Positions 1 to 61,163 of a DNA stretch of 64,000 bases are shown here, in pieces. Source of the stretch: Calliopsis andreniformis (Eukaryota > Arthropoda > Insecta > Hymenoptera > Andrenidae). The translations under genes and the position numbers were made by a program. Below the pieces are notes generated by a model. The model saw nothing but the letters and a program-made list of their open reading frames with translations. It was not told the DNA's origin and searched no databases. How positions within the stretch are numbered: position 1 is the first letter of the stretch; each line of letters opens with the position of its first letter. The stretch spans positions 12,006,501 through 12,070,500 of the forward strand of contig NC_135069.1 of NCBI RefSeq assembly GCF_051401765.1. Reading direction: 5' to 3'.

Positions 1-259
1 CAGTTTTAGACATTTGAGGGTAAAATGGGGTGAGAGGAAGTCTCTAATTTACAGTAGAGAAAGTCAATAGTTAGACCGTGAACCTTTTCCTAATAATTAA
101 AATAAACTTAATTTGTTAAATTTTATAACAATTAAATTTCTATGTAACACATGGGCCTTCTTATTTTCTGAATGTTTTCAAAAAACATATAAAAGTAAAT
201 GTTGATCATTATTAGGTGATTAGGAATTAAAAAAAGATATAATAATGAATATAAAAAAT

Positions 260-335
260 GAGGCGCGAACCTGTGCCTGAAAAGTATGCAGCGATTTAGC
301 AGGTAGACGCTTTGTCGCTGCGCCATTGACGCTGT
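260..335 (-). repeat. tRNA-like relic (SINE head or pseudo-tRNA)
   Basis: On the minus strand an A-box-like TGGCGCAGCGACAAAGCG (308-325) is followed by a B-box-like GGTTCGCGCC (262-271) and then a T run, the layout of a pol III internal promoter. The flanks do not pair as an acceptor stem, so a tRNA-derived SINE head or decayed tRNA is more likely than a working tRNA gene. Confidence 0.4.
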
Positions 336-340
336 TAGAA

Positions 341-1552
341 ACATAGTACATTCGAAACATAACTAGCTCGGCAGTTTTCATCGGACGAGTTTATTTACTT
401 TCTGTAATTGTTATGTTATTTTCTTAAGTGTAAAACTTTGAACATTGAACGAAACACTTATCTTTCAAAGAATGTACGAAAATTCGACGTATATGTTACT
501 TTGACGCGACAGAAACGACGAAAATATCGGTTTTTGATTTTTTTTTACTATGGCGCACCAAACCGAAAAATCTGAAAAAAATCAGAGATACTAATAACAA
601 CAATATGTATTTACTGTAAAAATATGATTGTAGCTCTGAGATTGCTTTAATGCGAAATCCGCGTTCTTTGGCATTTTTTTTCGTTTTTTATTTTTCACGG
701 CTTCATTTATCGATTTAGAAATCTCAAAAAATTATACAATATGTATCTTGATGTCTGAAATATCTCTGATTTTTTGTCGAATTAAAGTAATTTCCAAAAA
801 ACCTGATTTTCTATTTACTCCATTACTATCCCCCAGGTTGAGATAGAGGATTGAAAATTGGCACAAACTAGTTTTTTCTGATAAGCTATCGAATGGCTCA
901 TCCCAAATCAAATTTGGTTTGGGAGCACTTTTGACCTCCTTATTCAGCTAGGCCCTTTCCGTCATTTTGTACTAGTACATAACAAAATGTTTCATTGATA
1001 TAACACAGCGTTTTTTAACGGTGGAAAACCTGACACGCCTATTTCTCCCTCTTCAGTAGAGGTTACCATTACTCATCCGGGAAGTGATCATGCTAGTTCC
1101 TGTACTACGTTAACGACAGGCAAAGATAAGGACAATATTTACCTCCCAGGAAGGACATTTTTTTAAATGAATTTTTTTCAGATTTACTATGAATTGTTCC
1201 ATTTCTGATGTCTGTATCATCAATACTTGTTAATATTTACAAGTATATGTCAACACAAGAAATATATTAAAGATGCACCCATAATATATAGCAAAATTTT
1301 GTAAATATTAAAAATAGAACAATTTATAAGTTTAAAATGGAAGAGTACAGCACTGGACATAATTATATGTTCATCTTGTTTTTGTGCCTTTATTTTTTTA
1401 TGATTTAAACCGTCTTTTTTTTATGTCAATAAGCCTGTGTTGAAAATCACACTAAAAAGATCGTGTCTTGGATAGCATGTCATAAAAAACATAATTTAAT
1501 TTCAATGTTTCATAACACAGAACTTGTTAACGGTAGAATAATAAACTCCATA
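341..1552. other. intron of scrib, no gene seen
   Basis: AT-rich intronic sequence with no ORF or repeat that I can assign. T-rich runs and short self-similar pieces only. Confidence 0.6.
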
Positions 1553-1554
1553 TA

Positions 1555-2452
1555 CAGGGTGTTTGACAAATAGTGTTAGAAATTTTAAAGGATGATTCTA
1601 GGTGTAAAAATAGGATAAATATCGAAAATGACAGAATTGTGTTTAAGGCTTTATTTTAGAGTTATTGATTGTTTAGAAAATGTCTAAAATTCGTGTGAGA
1701 CGTGTCTGACTTGGGACTTATTTTACCGACTTCGCTGTGCCTGACCTAACTACAGTGCGATTTTCCAGAGTTGAGTCTTGGGCGTGCCAAGCGACCGCGC
1801 ATGCCCCGGCAGGGACCCAACGCTAGATGCGCACTTCAAGCTACGTTGTCAGATTGTGTAGTCAATCGGATCTCTCATATAGTTTATCAATCTAACGGAT
1901 TCTGATACCGATTTAACATTATACGGACCTGCAAGAAGTTACGAGGTAGTTTAAGGAATTGCTTAATCTGTTTTGAGTTTGAGTTAAATGAAATCGAGTT
2001 GTCCGCCTCCCCAAATCGCCAATAGAATTCGACACTTTTGTCAGCCACCATTGAAATAGCGTTAGGTGGCTCCACTAAGAAGGAAGAGCGACAGACGACA
2101 GACGCCAGACGAAGATAGGGAATAAGCCACGACCTGTGAAGACCTACGACTAAGTATTCATAGATAATTGGTTAAAGCCCAATGAGTAGGGCGTGCGTTG
2201 CGTGGGAGAAACACCATTTACGAATTAGAGAGCGACAACATCGTAAGTTAGAGGACCTGGCCACCAGGGCCCAACTCTAGAAAATCGGGACTGTAGTACA
2301 TGTCAGCAGTAAAACAAGTCCCACGTTAGACACATTTCATGCGAATTTTAGTCATTTTTTCAGTAATTCATAACTTTGAAACAAAGCATTAACTGCATTT
2401 TCGTTTTATTTTAGCGTCTCTTAAAATTTCTGACACTTGCTGTCGAACAGCA
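1555..2452. mobile_element. mariner-style inverted-repeat element, interrupted
   Basis: Left end TA|CAGGGTGTTTGACAA, then AGTGTTAGAAATTTTAA. The right arm near 2427-2450 reads TTAAAATTTCTGACACTTG in reverse; the last bases have decayed. A second element (1753-2293) splits it. A one-sided relative lies at 42497-42660. Confidence 0.65.
1753..2293. mobile_element. MITE family A, copy 1 (TA flanks)
   Basis: TA (1751-1752) then CAGTGCGATTTTCCAGAG; the right end is CTCTAGAAAATCGGGACTG then TA (2294-2295). Non-coding, with internal GC-rich stretches. Copy 2 at 61989-62614 is recognisably alike along its whole length. Confidence 0.75.
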
Positions 2453-3186
2453 GGTTCGACATATATTTTGTTTATAATGAAATGCTGTACATGTATATTT
2501 TGGTACAACAGAGATATTTAATTGCTTGCCTCTCCCAACCGTAAAAGATACATGTACAATAAGTAGAGGCACGGTATGTAGGACGATTAGATTATATGTA
2601 ATGCATGCAGTTATAGATTGTAAAGTACAAGTATATGTACAATTTGTTAAACGAAAGTGTTCGATGCTCGGTGACAGCGCTAGTTGGAATTGATATTCAG
2701 TGCACAGCTCAACACTGCCAAATCACAATATTTCACAGATTTGATATTTGATAGAAATATTGATCCCTCAAAATGTACAAACTATTTAATTTGCTTTATC
2801 TATTATAAACATGTTTTAACTATAATCAGCAATAAAACTAAACACTGGATGCAATTGATATGAAAGTACATTTATAATATCGCTCATATATTTCAGAAGT
2901 AAGACAACTCAAAAAAGGATGTTTTTCAGGGAAAGTGAAAAACTATGCACTTAAAAAATAATAATTTACTAAAAAAATAATGTTGACAAAAAAAGTAGTT
3001 TTATTTATAGATGATGTTCTTGTCATTATTTCAATAATTTATAATTTATATTTGACGAGTTCTTTGAATAAACTCTTCAATTCCAATGTTTAATTAACAA
3101 AATTTGTATTTGATATAATGAATAGAAGTATATTTACCGTAATTGATTCATAGTTATAACCCTTAATTATATTTAAGATATATGTA
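2453..3186. other. intron of scrib, no gene seen
   Basis: Very AT-rich, with no ORF, repeat border or RNA motif that I can support. Confidence 0.6.
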
Positions 3187-3680
3187 ACGGGCGTTTCTAA
3201 ACATGTGGAATATTTTTGAAGGATAGGTTTTAGACACGAAGTTGGAAACACCTACCTTTTTAGTTACACTCTGTTTTGTATTACGTTAAACACTGGTCTG
3301 GAATTCGTAAAAAATAACAAAAACAAGGAACACTCTTGAAAAATAGATTGTAGTTTAAAAAAGTTTAAATGCATATACGTCCAGAATCGCATAGTTTTTT
3401 GTTATACCGCATTTAATACTGTCTAAGACACTTGCCAATTACTTGCCTCCACGGTGGTCTATCCTTTTTAAGGTCCTATTAGACCCAGAGATATTCCGAC
3501 CCCACAATGAGTCGTACACAGTCATGTAGTTTAAAGAAAATATCACATTGTACACAATATAAAACAACTTATAAATAGCGAACTAAACATTTGCGGCATA
3601 TGTGCACATAAACTTTTTTCATTGTCTACATACGTAGAACCTATCCTCTAAAAATGCCCCACATCTTTGGAAACATCCTC
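3187..3680. mobile_element. inverted-repeat element family B, copy 1
   Basis: Left arm has GCGTTTCTAAACATGTGGAA and GGATAGGTTTTAGAC. The right arm, reversed, reads GGATGTTTCCAAAGATGTGG and GGATAGGTTCTACG. Copies at 20901-21277 and 29977-30507 share the arms. No coding capacity. Confidence 0.65.
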
Positions 3681-4060
3681 TATAGTATCATAAAGGGAAT
3701 GTAATATGTGTTACATAAATGCGATGTAATACATACATAAAAAAATATTATCGTCATAATCTAGAAAATCATTTTAATGTCTTTTGAACCTAACAAGTCT
3801 CGAAATGGTGACTACACAGTCACTTTTTTGTTATATTACGTAGGAAGAAACAATAGAGAAAATAAATGTTAAACGGATCTTTACATTATTTACATAATTA
3901 ACACCACACATAGTGTTTTCGAATAACATGTACAAGTGGGCAGTAGGTGATTTCTTATGAAAAAATAAAAATATGAAGAATACAATTTTTTTTGTTTTTG
4001 ACTTCGTTTTCGAGATAATCAAGTTTGTAGATTTGCTCCATATTATACGTACTTACGACT

Positions 4061-4535
4061 GGGTCATTCCACGCGAAATCGGGCACGTTTTGGAGTAAGT
4101 TTTTGTAGATTGCTCAAATTTGAATATGTTGTAGTCTTTAACGATATTTAAACGTACTCCATAGTATTTTTCAAAATTTTGAAAATTGTCGATTTTACAG
4201 TTGTTTGAAGTTAAGTGCTAACTTTTCTTTAAAAGCTTATAGCTATTGAAACAGTAAGCGATTGGAGATGAGCTTTACGAAGCTTATAGAGAAAACATTG
4301 AAGTTTGTACAAAAAATTATTTCGATTAAAAAAAGTTGTTTTTTAACTATTTTGTTTGCAATTATTTCAAACAAATGCAGGTTTTTAAGATGGTGCGCGA
4401 TTTTAAAAATCTGAAAAAAAAGGAAAATATAGTTTGATCCTTCCCCTTGAGGAACAAACTTTTAAAAAATATGGACATTTTAAAATTGGCCCTGTGAAAA
4501 TTGCCGAAAGTTGACGCTGTGTTGAGTCGCTTAGC
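4061..4535 (+). mobile_element. GGGTCATTCC foldback family, single arm
   Basis: Begins GGGTCATTCCACGCGAAATC and runs like the left arm of the elements at 11765 and 36942 as far as GTTGACGCTGTGTTGAGTCG. The loop and second arm are missing, so this is a truncated or half-deleted copy 445 bp upstream of exon 1 in the window. Confidence 0.75.
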
Positions 4536-4979
4536 GTCCCTTAGCATATTAACATAAGATGAGGTTACCCAAGAAATCAGAATATTATTTTCCTAATACG
4601 ATGGAATTTAAGTTTTAAAATTTTCAAGCCCTTAAACTTCCAAATCTTTACGTTTTTGAATATTCAAATTTTTAACTCGTAAATTTTCGAAGTTTTTTTT
4701 ATATATCTGTTTCAAGTTTCTGAATTTAAATTCTTGGAAGTAAGTATTTGAACTCTATGTGACCTTATTATATAAGCTAAAAGTTAAATTAGCTTGTTAT
4801 TTATGTAAAAGGCATTTCAGAATACTTTCTTCTAAACACTTTTACATGATTTTAATTATTTATTACATGATTTTAACCATAAGAAACATAAAAACGATGT
4901 GAATTTATAATTGTGTCCAGTATTATATTTATAATTAAATAGGATTTGTAATTATCATTTGGTTATTTTCTCATTACAG
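4536..4979. other. intron of scrib, no gene seen
   Basis: AT-rich sequence leading to the first acceptor in the window. No feature beyond the splice site. Confidence 0.6.
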
Positions 4980-53439
<48,460 letters not shown>

Positions 53440-54266
53440 GTAAGTACTCTTGCTCTTTTCTTAATTTCACGTCAAATTAGATATATTTGCATGTTTCTAA
53501 AGATATTAACTAATTTGCAAGTTATAAATAGTGCTACTACTAATATTGTATGTATACACATTTATGTTAAAACTTTTACACTGTGGTAGAAAAGACCCTA
53601 ATGTGTATAACTGAATGTTTTTAATATTGTTTCCTCTTACAAACATAAAACTTAAAATTCTGCTGATTAATATTGCGAAATTAGTTGGTTTTACCTGAAT
53701 TTATTCCTTTTTAACGTGCAAGTATACCGTTTACATGTAAATGTATATACGCAAAGAGAACTGCTGTTTACCCTAAAGGATTAATTTGTGGATTATATCG
53801 ATCAAACATGTTTTAATTATATGCTTGGGTCACTATAAGTACATTTAATCGGTTCAAAATGTTATGCTGCATATTTGTCACTAATTGAGTGATTCGCATG
53901 CAATGAACATTTGCAATGTAATTACTCAAATTCGTGATATTTTTTGATAATTATGACATATTGTTGAGCCGAGAATGCAATTGTAAAATATGTATAAATG
54001 TATGGTATGCATTGTTATAAATTCTTCATTAATTTAACCTATTGCTCTACTGTGCGTAATCTGGAGTATTTTAGGGTTGATGCTACACGCTTCTGATTAT
54101 TATGTATTATCGAACATATAATCAAATTAATGTTATATTTGCAATAATAGGGCATGCAATGTTTGTGCCTATGATTATTGATGCTACTTTTTTTTTTTAA
54201 TTTCTATTTTATTTTTAATTGCAAGGAGTGCATGACTGATATGTGTCTGACTAGTAGTTGAAATTA
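53440..54266. other. intron after the last exon found, no gene seen
   Basis: AT-rich, with no ORF or element border supported. Confidence 0.55.
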
Positions 54267-54911
54267 TAGTAAAAGTTGGATAACTGCCTGAAATTCTGGA
54301 CCAGTAATAAGCAGTTATCGAACAAAGGTAAAGATTCTTTCCCCGGATTGAATTCGAGCCAAAGGCCCAAATTCCCTTTTGAAGTGTTTTGAACATGGAA
54401 AAGAATAGTGAGTGAAAGAGAAAGAGTGTAGATAGTGTAAGTAGTGTAAAGGAAACATGAGTAACATAATACTAATGCAATGATAAAATTTCTTTAATTT
54501 TGATAATTTTTTTAATAAAATTTTCACAGTCATATTTTTAAGATCTTTCTGATGAAAACAAGACCAAGCACGAAATAATTTGGATCATATTTGCATATTT
54601 AATGAGTAATAGTAGTTTTTCTTTTCACGTACTAAATAGGTAAATATCGTGTTTGGTCTCATTTTAATGAGATAAACTTCACAAATGCACTAATAAAGGT
54701 TTCGTTAAAGAAATATTCATATACAAAAATTTTGTCCTTGTATTAGTATTGTCTCACTCATGCACAAGTTCGGATATGGTTATCTTGCTTGGTCCCTACT
54801 TCGCTGTCGAGTTTCGGGGCATTTTGAGGGAGGGGTCCTCCCTCAGTGGTGGGGATGACTACTAGACAGTTACACTGTAGATAGATTCAGACAATTATCC
54901 AACTTTTACTG
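54267..54911. mobile_element. pogo/Tc1-style MITE
   Basis: Left end TA|TAGTAAAAGTTGGATAACTG and right end mirrored, CAATTATCCAACTTTTACTG|TA. TACAGTAAAA-type ends are common in pogo-like elements. 645 bp, non-coding. Confidence 0.65.
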
Positions 54912-56830
54912 TATACATTTCTATGTATACATAGATATGAACATATAGATATCCATATGTATGTACATGGATTATTATATGTATATAGAATTTATTAATA
55001 AAAATATTACACTATTTATAAATGGCGTTTGAACAAAAGGAGGGGGACGTTTAAATATCCTTAAATTATAAATACAATATCAAATATATTATTAAAAAAC
55101 TAAAAAGAGTAGTTTTTAATTATTCTGAATATAGAAAAATTATTATGGTACAATGTGGTGTTATTAAAAAGAGTAATTTTGCTGTATCATATAATCAACA
55201 TCATGAGAATTATATTTTATATAATTAGACTGTAAATTATTCAATTGTGAACAGAGTCTAAAGAAATTATGTTACAACTACTGGCAATCGAGTCCTATAG
55301 CCTTGATTTGATGGAATTTAGTATAAGAAAAGCACCACAAGATTAATCTTAATCTCAAGGTTAAAATGGTTTTTTCATTGCATTGTATTTTACTCATTAT
55401 GGGGATAAGTAGTTTCGAAGAAACCATGTCATAACTCAACCATTTTTAAAAATAAAATTATGTTAAAGTAATGAAATGTTTTTAGAGAGGTTTTATTCAC
55501 GATTTAAATTCTAATATGATACAAAGCGGATTCAGTAAAGTCACTCAAAGTAGAGTATTTATTTTTAGTGGTATAAAAGATAATCTCTATAGTCACTTTA
55601 CGAGAAATAACATAAGTTATAAACCAACTAGACAAAGAGTATGTCATTTTCCATGATTTTACAAGTGTTATCCTAGTATATAGCAACTGTGCGGCACGCA
55701 CAGATTCGTGAATCACTTCGGCCAAGACGCGCACGTTGATGCTATAGAAAGAGGTTTACGCGTGTCCTAAATATCTATCTTTGTGTTAGTCGAAATTGAG
55801 TAAGGAACGGTAGCAGGATAAAGTAGCCAAAATAAGGTTTTCACAGTTCATGATACTTGAGACGCCCCAATCAGGTTTTTTTATCGCTTTTGTCGACTGC
55901 ATGAAAGTAATATTTAGTTGTGAGATGACTCATCGATTGAAATTGTAATTCCTGTTTCTGAAGTTTTTCAAATTCACTTGTACAACGGTAAAAAGAAGAC
56001 ACGGGGACGGGATGTGCGTCCACTTAAAAACACAGTATAATCTTTCTACGGTTCACCCATCGTTATAGTGAATACGTTGCCATGTGACTTTGTTTGGATA
56101 TTTGAACGATGTGTATATATTATAATTAAGATATAAAGAATCGGTCACAGATTGGAAGTGGGGCTATTACAGATGAGGTTACACGGAGCCACAGAGCTAG
56201 TGTTGTATCCTTCTTTATACTTCAGAAGTGGTACATGTACCCCAAGTTTTGATATACTTGGCTTCTGACAGTGGCATAAATGCCGTTGCTTGTAGTAGTA
56301 TTAATAATACTAACCATAAGTATAAATACAAATAATATGTAAAAATAATTAATAACTTTGGACTGAAAAGTACAAAATGACGATACGTGTCTGAATTCAC
56401 CTGTGCACAGGATGGCAGGTTATTCTTGGCATAGCGCGCATACGATCCTCTCCATGCTTGGGTAATCGTAAATTTCGATCCCATTTCGCCACTGTTTCGA
56501 CTTCTTCAAGCAAACCAGAGGATTGTGCGGCCACGCATTGCACTAGTGGGAACGGCTTTTTGTATAACATTGGCCGCGCATCCTAAGAATTCGTCTGCGC
56601 GGCACGGTTGCAGCAGTAGTGGGGCCTTGCCTAAAGACTACGGAACAATTCCCTAATACTTTGCCAATACCACACTGTGTACATTTTATATCATTTTGAG
56701 ATACAAATGTAGTATAATTAAAGTCAATATAAAAATTAATGGAACTTTAACACCAACAAAAAAAAAACAAAAAAAAAAGAGATTGAGTTGTGACACATGG
56801 TGTTTTTGAAATTGTTTATCTTAGTAATGA
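54912..56830. other. intron, no gene seen; GC-richer patches
   Basis: Mostly AT-rich. Patches at about 55685-55760 and 56500-56640 (GCGGCACG, GGCCGCGCATCC) look like decayed transposon pieces. No ORF supported. Confidence 0.45.
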
Positions 56831-57780
56831 GTAGACTACGATGCTGTACTGCCAGACTGAGGACGCAAATCTTGAGAATTATCCCTTACCCCTTCGGACT
56901 GTTTCGGGCAGCTTCGGGAGGTCGAGAGAGAAGGTGGATCGTGATGCGCACTCTCTCATTCTTTGAAATGTTTAAATCCCAATCGCTAGCAAGCGGCAAG
57001 CGGGGCACGCACCTTGCGCGAGCTTTCCGATTGCCTGGATATTTTCAGTTTCCAACTTAGAAAAGTATTCTAATGAAAAAAAATTTCGAAAATTTTTTCT
57101 GCAGAAAAACTCATTTTAAGAACCCCTGATTACGTTTTAACTAATAAAAAAAAGAGTTTTTTTTAAAAACCGCATATGTTTATTAATCCAATTGCATTCA
57201 AACGACTGAATGAATTTCAATGAAACTTTATACCTAAATTTTATATTCACATCTCAAGATCTTATTAGATTTAGAGCAAAATCGATGCATGGATTATGAT
57301 ACTTACCTCTTATAATTATATTTATATTACACATATATTTTTTACTATTAGGTGGGAAGATAAAGATTTTCATTTGTAAAGTTAACGTAACGCGATTTAG
57401 TCTGGAAAACACTGCTCTTATCGAATTAATGCTTTCTAGTTCAGAATTAATTGCACTTCAAAATTCAAGATTATCACAAAATAAATACTCTGATACTGAA
57501 AATTCGTCAAATGTATTAGACTAAGAGTTCACTCTTGACCAGTAACGTGCACGTTGTCACAACCTTCAATATAAAATATTTATATTGGTAATTATTTAAA
57601 ATAAGAGCCTCCTCACCGATTTCTTTGAATCTTTTTTATATCATGTATCTTCAGACGTGGAGTAATTTTTCTAAATGAAATTATTGTGGCTCTCTTCTGG
57701 TTTTCGAGATAAAAATTTTTATATGCTTGAAAATTATGGTGGCAGGCCGAGGGTAGGTAGCAAAAAGGGAGTTTGAGTTG

Positions 57781-58084
57781 GGTTAGAGCTAGGGCCAGTG
57801 AAATATATGTTTCCAGTTGGTTAGAGCTAGGGCCAGGAAAAAAGATGTTTCGAGCTGGTTAGAGCTAGGACCTGGAAAAGAGATATTTGGAGTTGGTTAG
57901 AGCTAGGACCGGGAAAAGAGATGTTTCGGGTTGGTTAGAGCTAGGGCCAGGAAAAGAGATGTTTCGAGCTGGTCAGAGCTAGGACCGGGAAAAGAGATAT
58001 TTGGAGTTGGTTAGAGCTAGGACCGGGAAAAGAGATATTTGGAGTTGGTTAGAGCTAGGACTGGGAAAAGAGATATTTTGAGTT
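57781..58084. repeat. minisatellite, eight 38-bp units
   Basis: Units start at 57781, 57819, 57857, 57895, 57933, 57971, 58009 and 58047 with no indels. Core GGTTAGAGCTAGGACCGGGA then AAAGAGATATTTGGAGTT. The later units are most alike, which suggests recent local expansion. Confidence 0.92.
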
Positions 58085-58131
58085 GTGTTACGTCCCCGTA
58101 ACTTTTGACAGTAGTTACTAGAGCCTATATA

Positions 58132-59017
58132 CAGTATGTCCCACGAAATCCTGGACAGTCAATTATTTGCTAACCTATTAAAGATACGAAAAAAGTTTTT
58201 ATATGAAATTGAATGGCAAGAGGGGGCTGATTTATTGGCCGTAACAATTTTTTTTTATCATTATTGTTTACAGAGATACGAAAGTTAAGTTTGCTTTTTT
58301 AAATGGGATTATATATATTTTTTTTATCAATAGATAGTACGTTTCAAGACGAATTCAGCAAACATTAATGTATAGACCCTTTTTCAAATCGTTTTTAAGA
58401 TATTACGCGTAAAAGTTTACTGATTTTCGGTGGAAGAAAATCTGCGAGACCAGGAAGCACAGTAGGGAGTCTCGACTCTCGACCACACTTAAGATGCTAC
58501 TGGTTAACACGTTGCGTGCGGGGGTAAAAAAATGATCGATAAAGGTTTGTCCGATTGTATGCTAGCGCGCGGCAGCACCGCCGGGTCAATAATTCTCCGG
58601 AGAAACGGGCTCCAGTCGATAGATCTACCCTGTCGCGTGTCGAACGTGTTAAACCGTGCCTCTTGAAACTAATACGAAGAGACTGTGGTAGGAACGGCAG
58701 GCCTAAATCTTCCACCGAAAATCAGTAAACTTTTACGCGTAATATCTTAAAAACTATTTGAAAAAAGGTGTATACATTAATGTTTGCTGAATTCGTCTTA
58801 AAACGTACTATCTATTGATAAAAAAAAATATATATGATCCCATTTAAAAAACCAAACTTAACTTTCATATCTCTGTAAACAATAATGATAAAAAAAAAAA
58901 ATTGTTACGGCCAATAAATCAGCCCCCTCTTGCCATTCAATTTCATATAAAAACTTTTTTCGTATCTTTAATAGGTTAGCAAATAATCGACTGTCCAGGA
59001 TTTCGTGGGACATACTG
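58132..59017. mobile_element. TA-flanked MITE carrying a TTAA mini-MITE
   Basis: CAGTATGTCCCACGAAATCC and its exact reverse bound 886 bp between TA (58130-58131) and TA (59018-59019). Arms of about 290-360 bp match closely (few changes), so it is young or gene-converted. Confidence 0.85.
58504..58652. mobile_element. TTAA-flanked mini-MITE, copy 3
   Basis: TTAA|CACGTTGCGTGCGGGGGTAA at the left, TCGAACGTG|TTAA at the right, both duplications intact. It sits in the loop region of the MITE at 58132-59017. Confidence 0.82.
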
Positions 59018-59662
59018 TATATGTTATGTAATGTTACGAACGAGAGCCACGAGCAGATTACAAATGAAAATCTTTATCTTCCCACCAAATAGTCAAAAAT
59101 ATATGTGTAATATAAATATAATTATAAGAGGTAAGTATCATAATCCATGCATCGATTTTGCTCTAAATCTAATAACATCTTGAGATGTGAATATAAAATT
59201 TAGATATAAAGTTTCATTGAAATTCATTCAGTCGTTTGAATGTAATTGGGTTAATAAACATATGTGGTTTTTAAAAACAAGCTCTTTTTTTATTAGTTAA
59301 AACGTAATCAGGGAGTCTTAAAATGAGTTTTTCTGCAGAAAAAAATTTTCGAAATTTTTTTTCATTAGAATACTTTTCTAAGTTGGAAACTGAAAATATC
59401 CGGGCAATCGGAAAGCTCGCACAAGGTGCGTGCCACTTGCCGCTTGCTAGCGATTGGGATGTAAACGTTTCATAGAATGAGACAGTGCGCATCACGATCC
59501 ACCTTCTCTCTCGACCTCACGAAACTGCCCGAAGTTGTCCGAAGCTGTTCGAAGCTGCCCGAAGTGCCGAGCTCACGGATACGCGGCCCGTGCGTTAGGA
59601 TACGTAGTGGACGGGGTAATTCTCAAGTTTGCGTCCTCAGTCTGGCAGCACAGCTACGATGT

Positions 59663-61119
59663 AATAAAAAAGAACTTAGACCTTGAATATTTTGGTCAAG
59701 ATAGATTTTGCAGTATCTTTCTTACATCAAATTTCACCAAATTAGAGGTGTAGAATCCAGCTCTGTAGTAGACATAATTTCTTTATACTCTCTATATCCT
59801 TGTATATTTGCATAAGCATGGAAAATAGTTTACATATAAATTTATTTTAATTTATATTATTAAAAGCTATAGATCTATATGTACAATTCACTTATGATAG
59901 CCATCAAGATGAAAGAAACATTATTATAGTTTATTAGTTACAAGTGAAATAAGAATTGAAATATACTATTAAAGTACTAATTTTTACTATTATTAAAAAC
60001 AATAATTATGTTTGTAGTTCATTGCACTTTGAATAACACAATTCCTTATTAGAAAATTTATTTATTGTTATTATACACTCGACATGAATCTTATTATTTA
60101 TTTTTAATATGTGGCGCATGACATGTAAATTTGTCAGTGTTTTTAGCGTCGCATGCTCTCCTGAGCAGCAAAACAAGAGATATTTCAAATGTTTACAGAC
60201 AGTGGAAGATGATAGCGCTACTTTGGCTGCCCTCTAACAGGAGTGAGTCGTGTTCGACCTTCTACTCATTTTCCCTGTGTCTACGTCCGTACCTCTGAAT
60301 CCACGGGACTGTGCCATAATAAATTATTCTAAGGAATTCATGTCGTTAAATTATATAATCACTGTTTGTTACGTTTCGTGGATATAATTGTTATACAACT
60401 AACTATCGTTACTCCGTTTGTTACTGATACTGCCATTATAATACTAAGTGTATTATTACGAATATGCTGACTGGCTGGGTTGATTCAGTGATTGGTTACT
60501 TGCTTTTAGTCTATGAAGGATTGAAATTTTAATCACCACAAAAGTGTGATATTTTTCTTAACTGCGGACTCTCGTGTACATACTCATCACTCCTTCGTTT
60601 ATAAATATCAATTAAAAGATAAAAATGAAAAAATGTTTCTGTGATAGGTAGACAAAAGTCATAGACAAGAGCTTCCCACGTATTTAACAGATATTTTTTA
60701 GCAATATTTGTACATTTATTCTTAGACTTGTTTTGCAATCTATTTTAAAATCTTAGAAATATGCAATGAATGACTGCTGTAATTGATTGAGCTTAAGAAA
60801 TTGTATGAATTTTTCTTGGGTCAGGAATTATTGAAAGTAAAAAAGAAATAACTACAATGGCAATGCATAAGGTATTTCACTTAACACAGTTATTTCAAAT
60901 ATTTGTTGTTTTTGATACAGTAATAAGTACAAGAAATATATAAAGTTACTGTTATTTGTTTTGAGAGAGTAAATATTATAAATAAATCTTTGTTTTGAAG
61001 ATAATGAATACTGTATTTAAATGTGACTAAATATTTTCTAGACGTTTCTTATACCATGCAATACTACAGTTTTGTACCTAATAGAACAAAGAACAAATTA
61101 AATTAACTCTTTGTGGTCC
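59663..61119. other. non-coding stretch, no gene supported
   Basis: AT-rich with a GC-richer patch near 60200-60310. A 69-codon minus-strand ORF at 60529-60738 has no recognised similarity or splice context. Confidence 0.45.
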
Positions 61120-61125
61120 TTTATT
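61120..61125 (-). terminator. AATAAA polyadenylation signal (candidate)
   Basis: TTTATT on the + strand, 39 bp beyond the stop codon of the candidate minus-strand exon. The position suits a short 3' UTR. AATAAA is common by chance in AT-rich DNA. Confidence 0.35.
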
Positions 61126-61163
61126 GAGCTTAGACTCGATATCGCATTTCATCTCAGGTGATT

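Larger units (their letters stand above)
56838..59662. mobile_element. large foldback element, arms about 550-600 bp, with nested repeats
   Basis: The arm 56838-57380 (ACTGCCAGACTGAGGACGCA, GGTGGATCGTGATGCGCACT, CGATTGCCTGGATATTTTC) is mirrored by 59062-59662. The space between holds a 38-bp tandem array and a TA-flanked MITE that itself carries a TTAA mini-MITE. No transposase. Confidence 0.8.

Noticed and set aside
60529..60738. 69-codon minus-strand ORF with LLNTWEALVYDF
   Set aside because: No recognised family, no clear splice sites or promoter. Chance in AT-rich DNA is likely.
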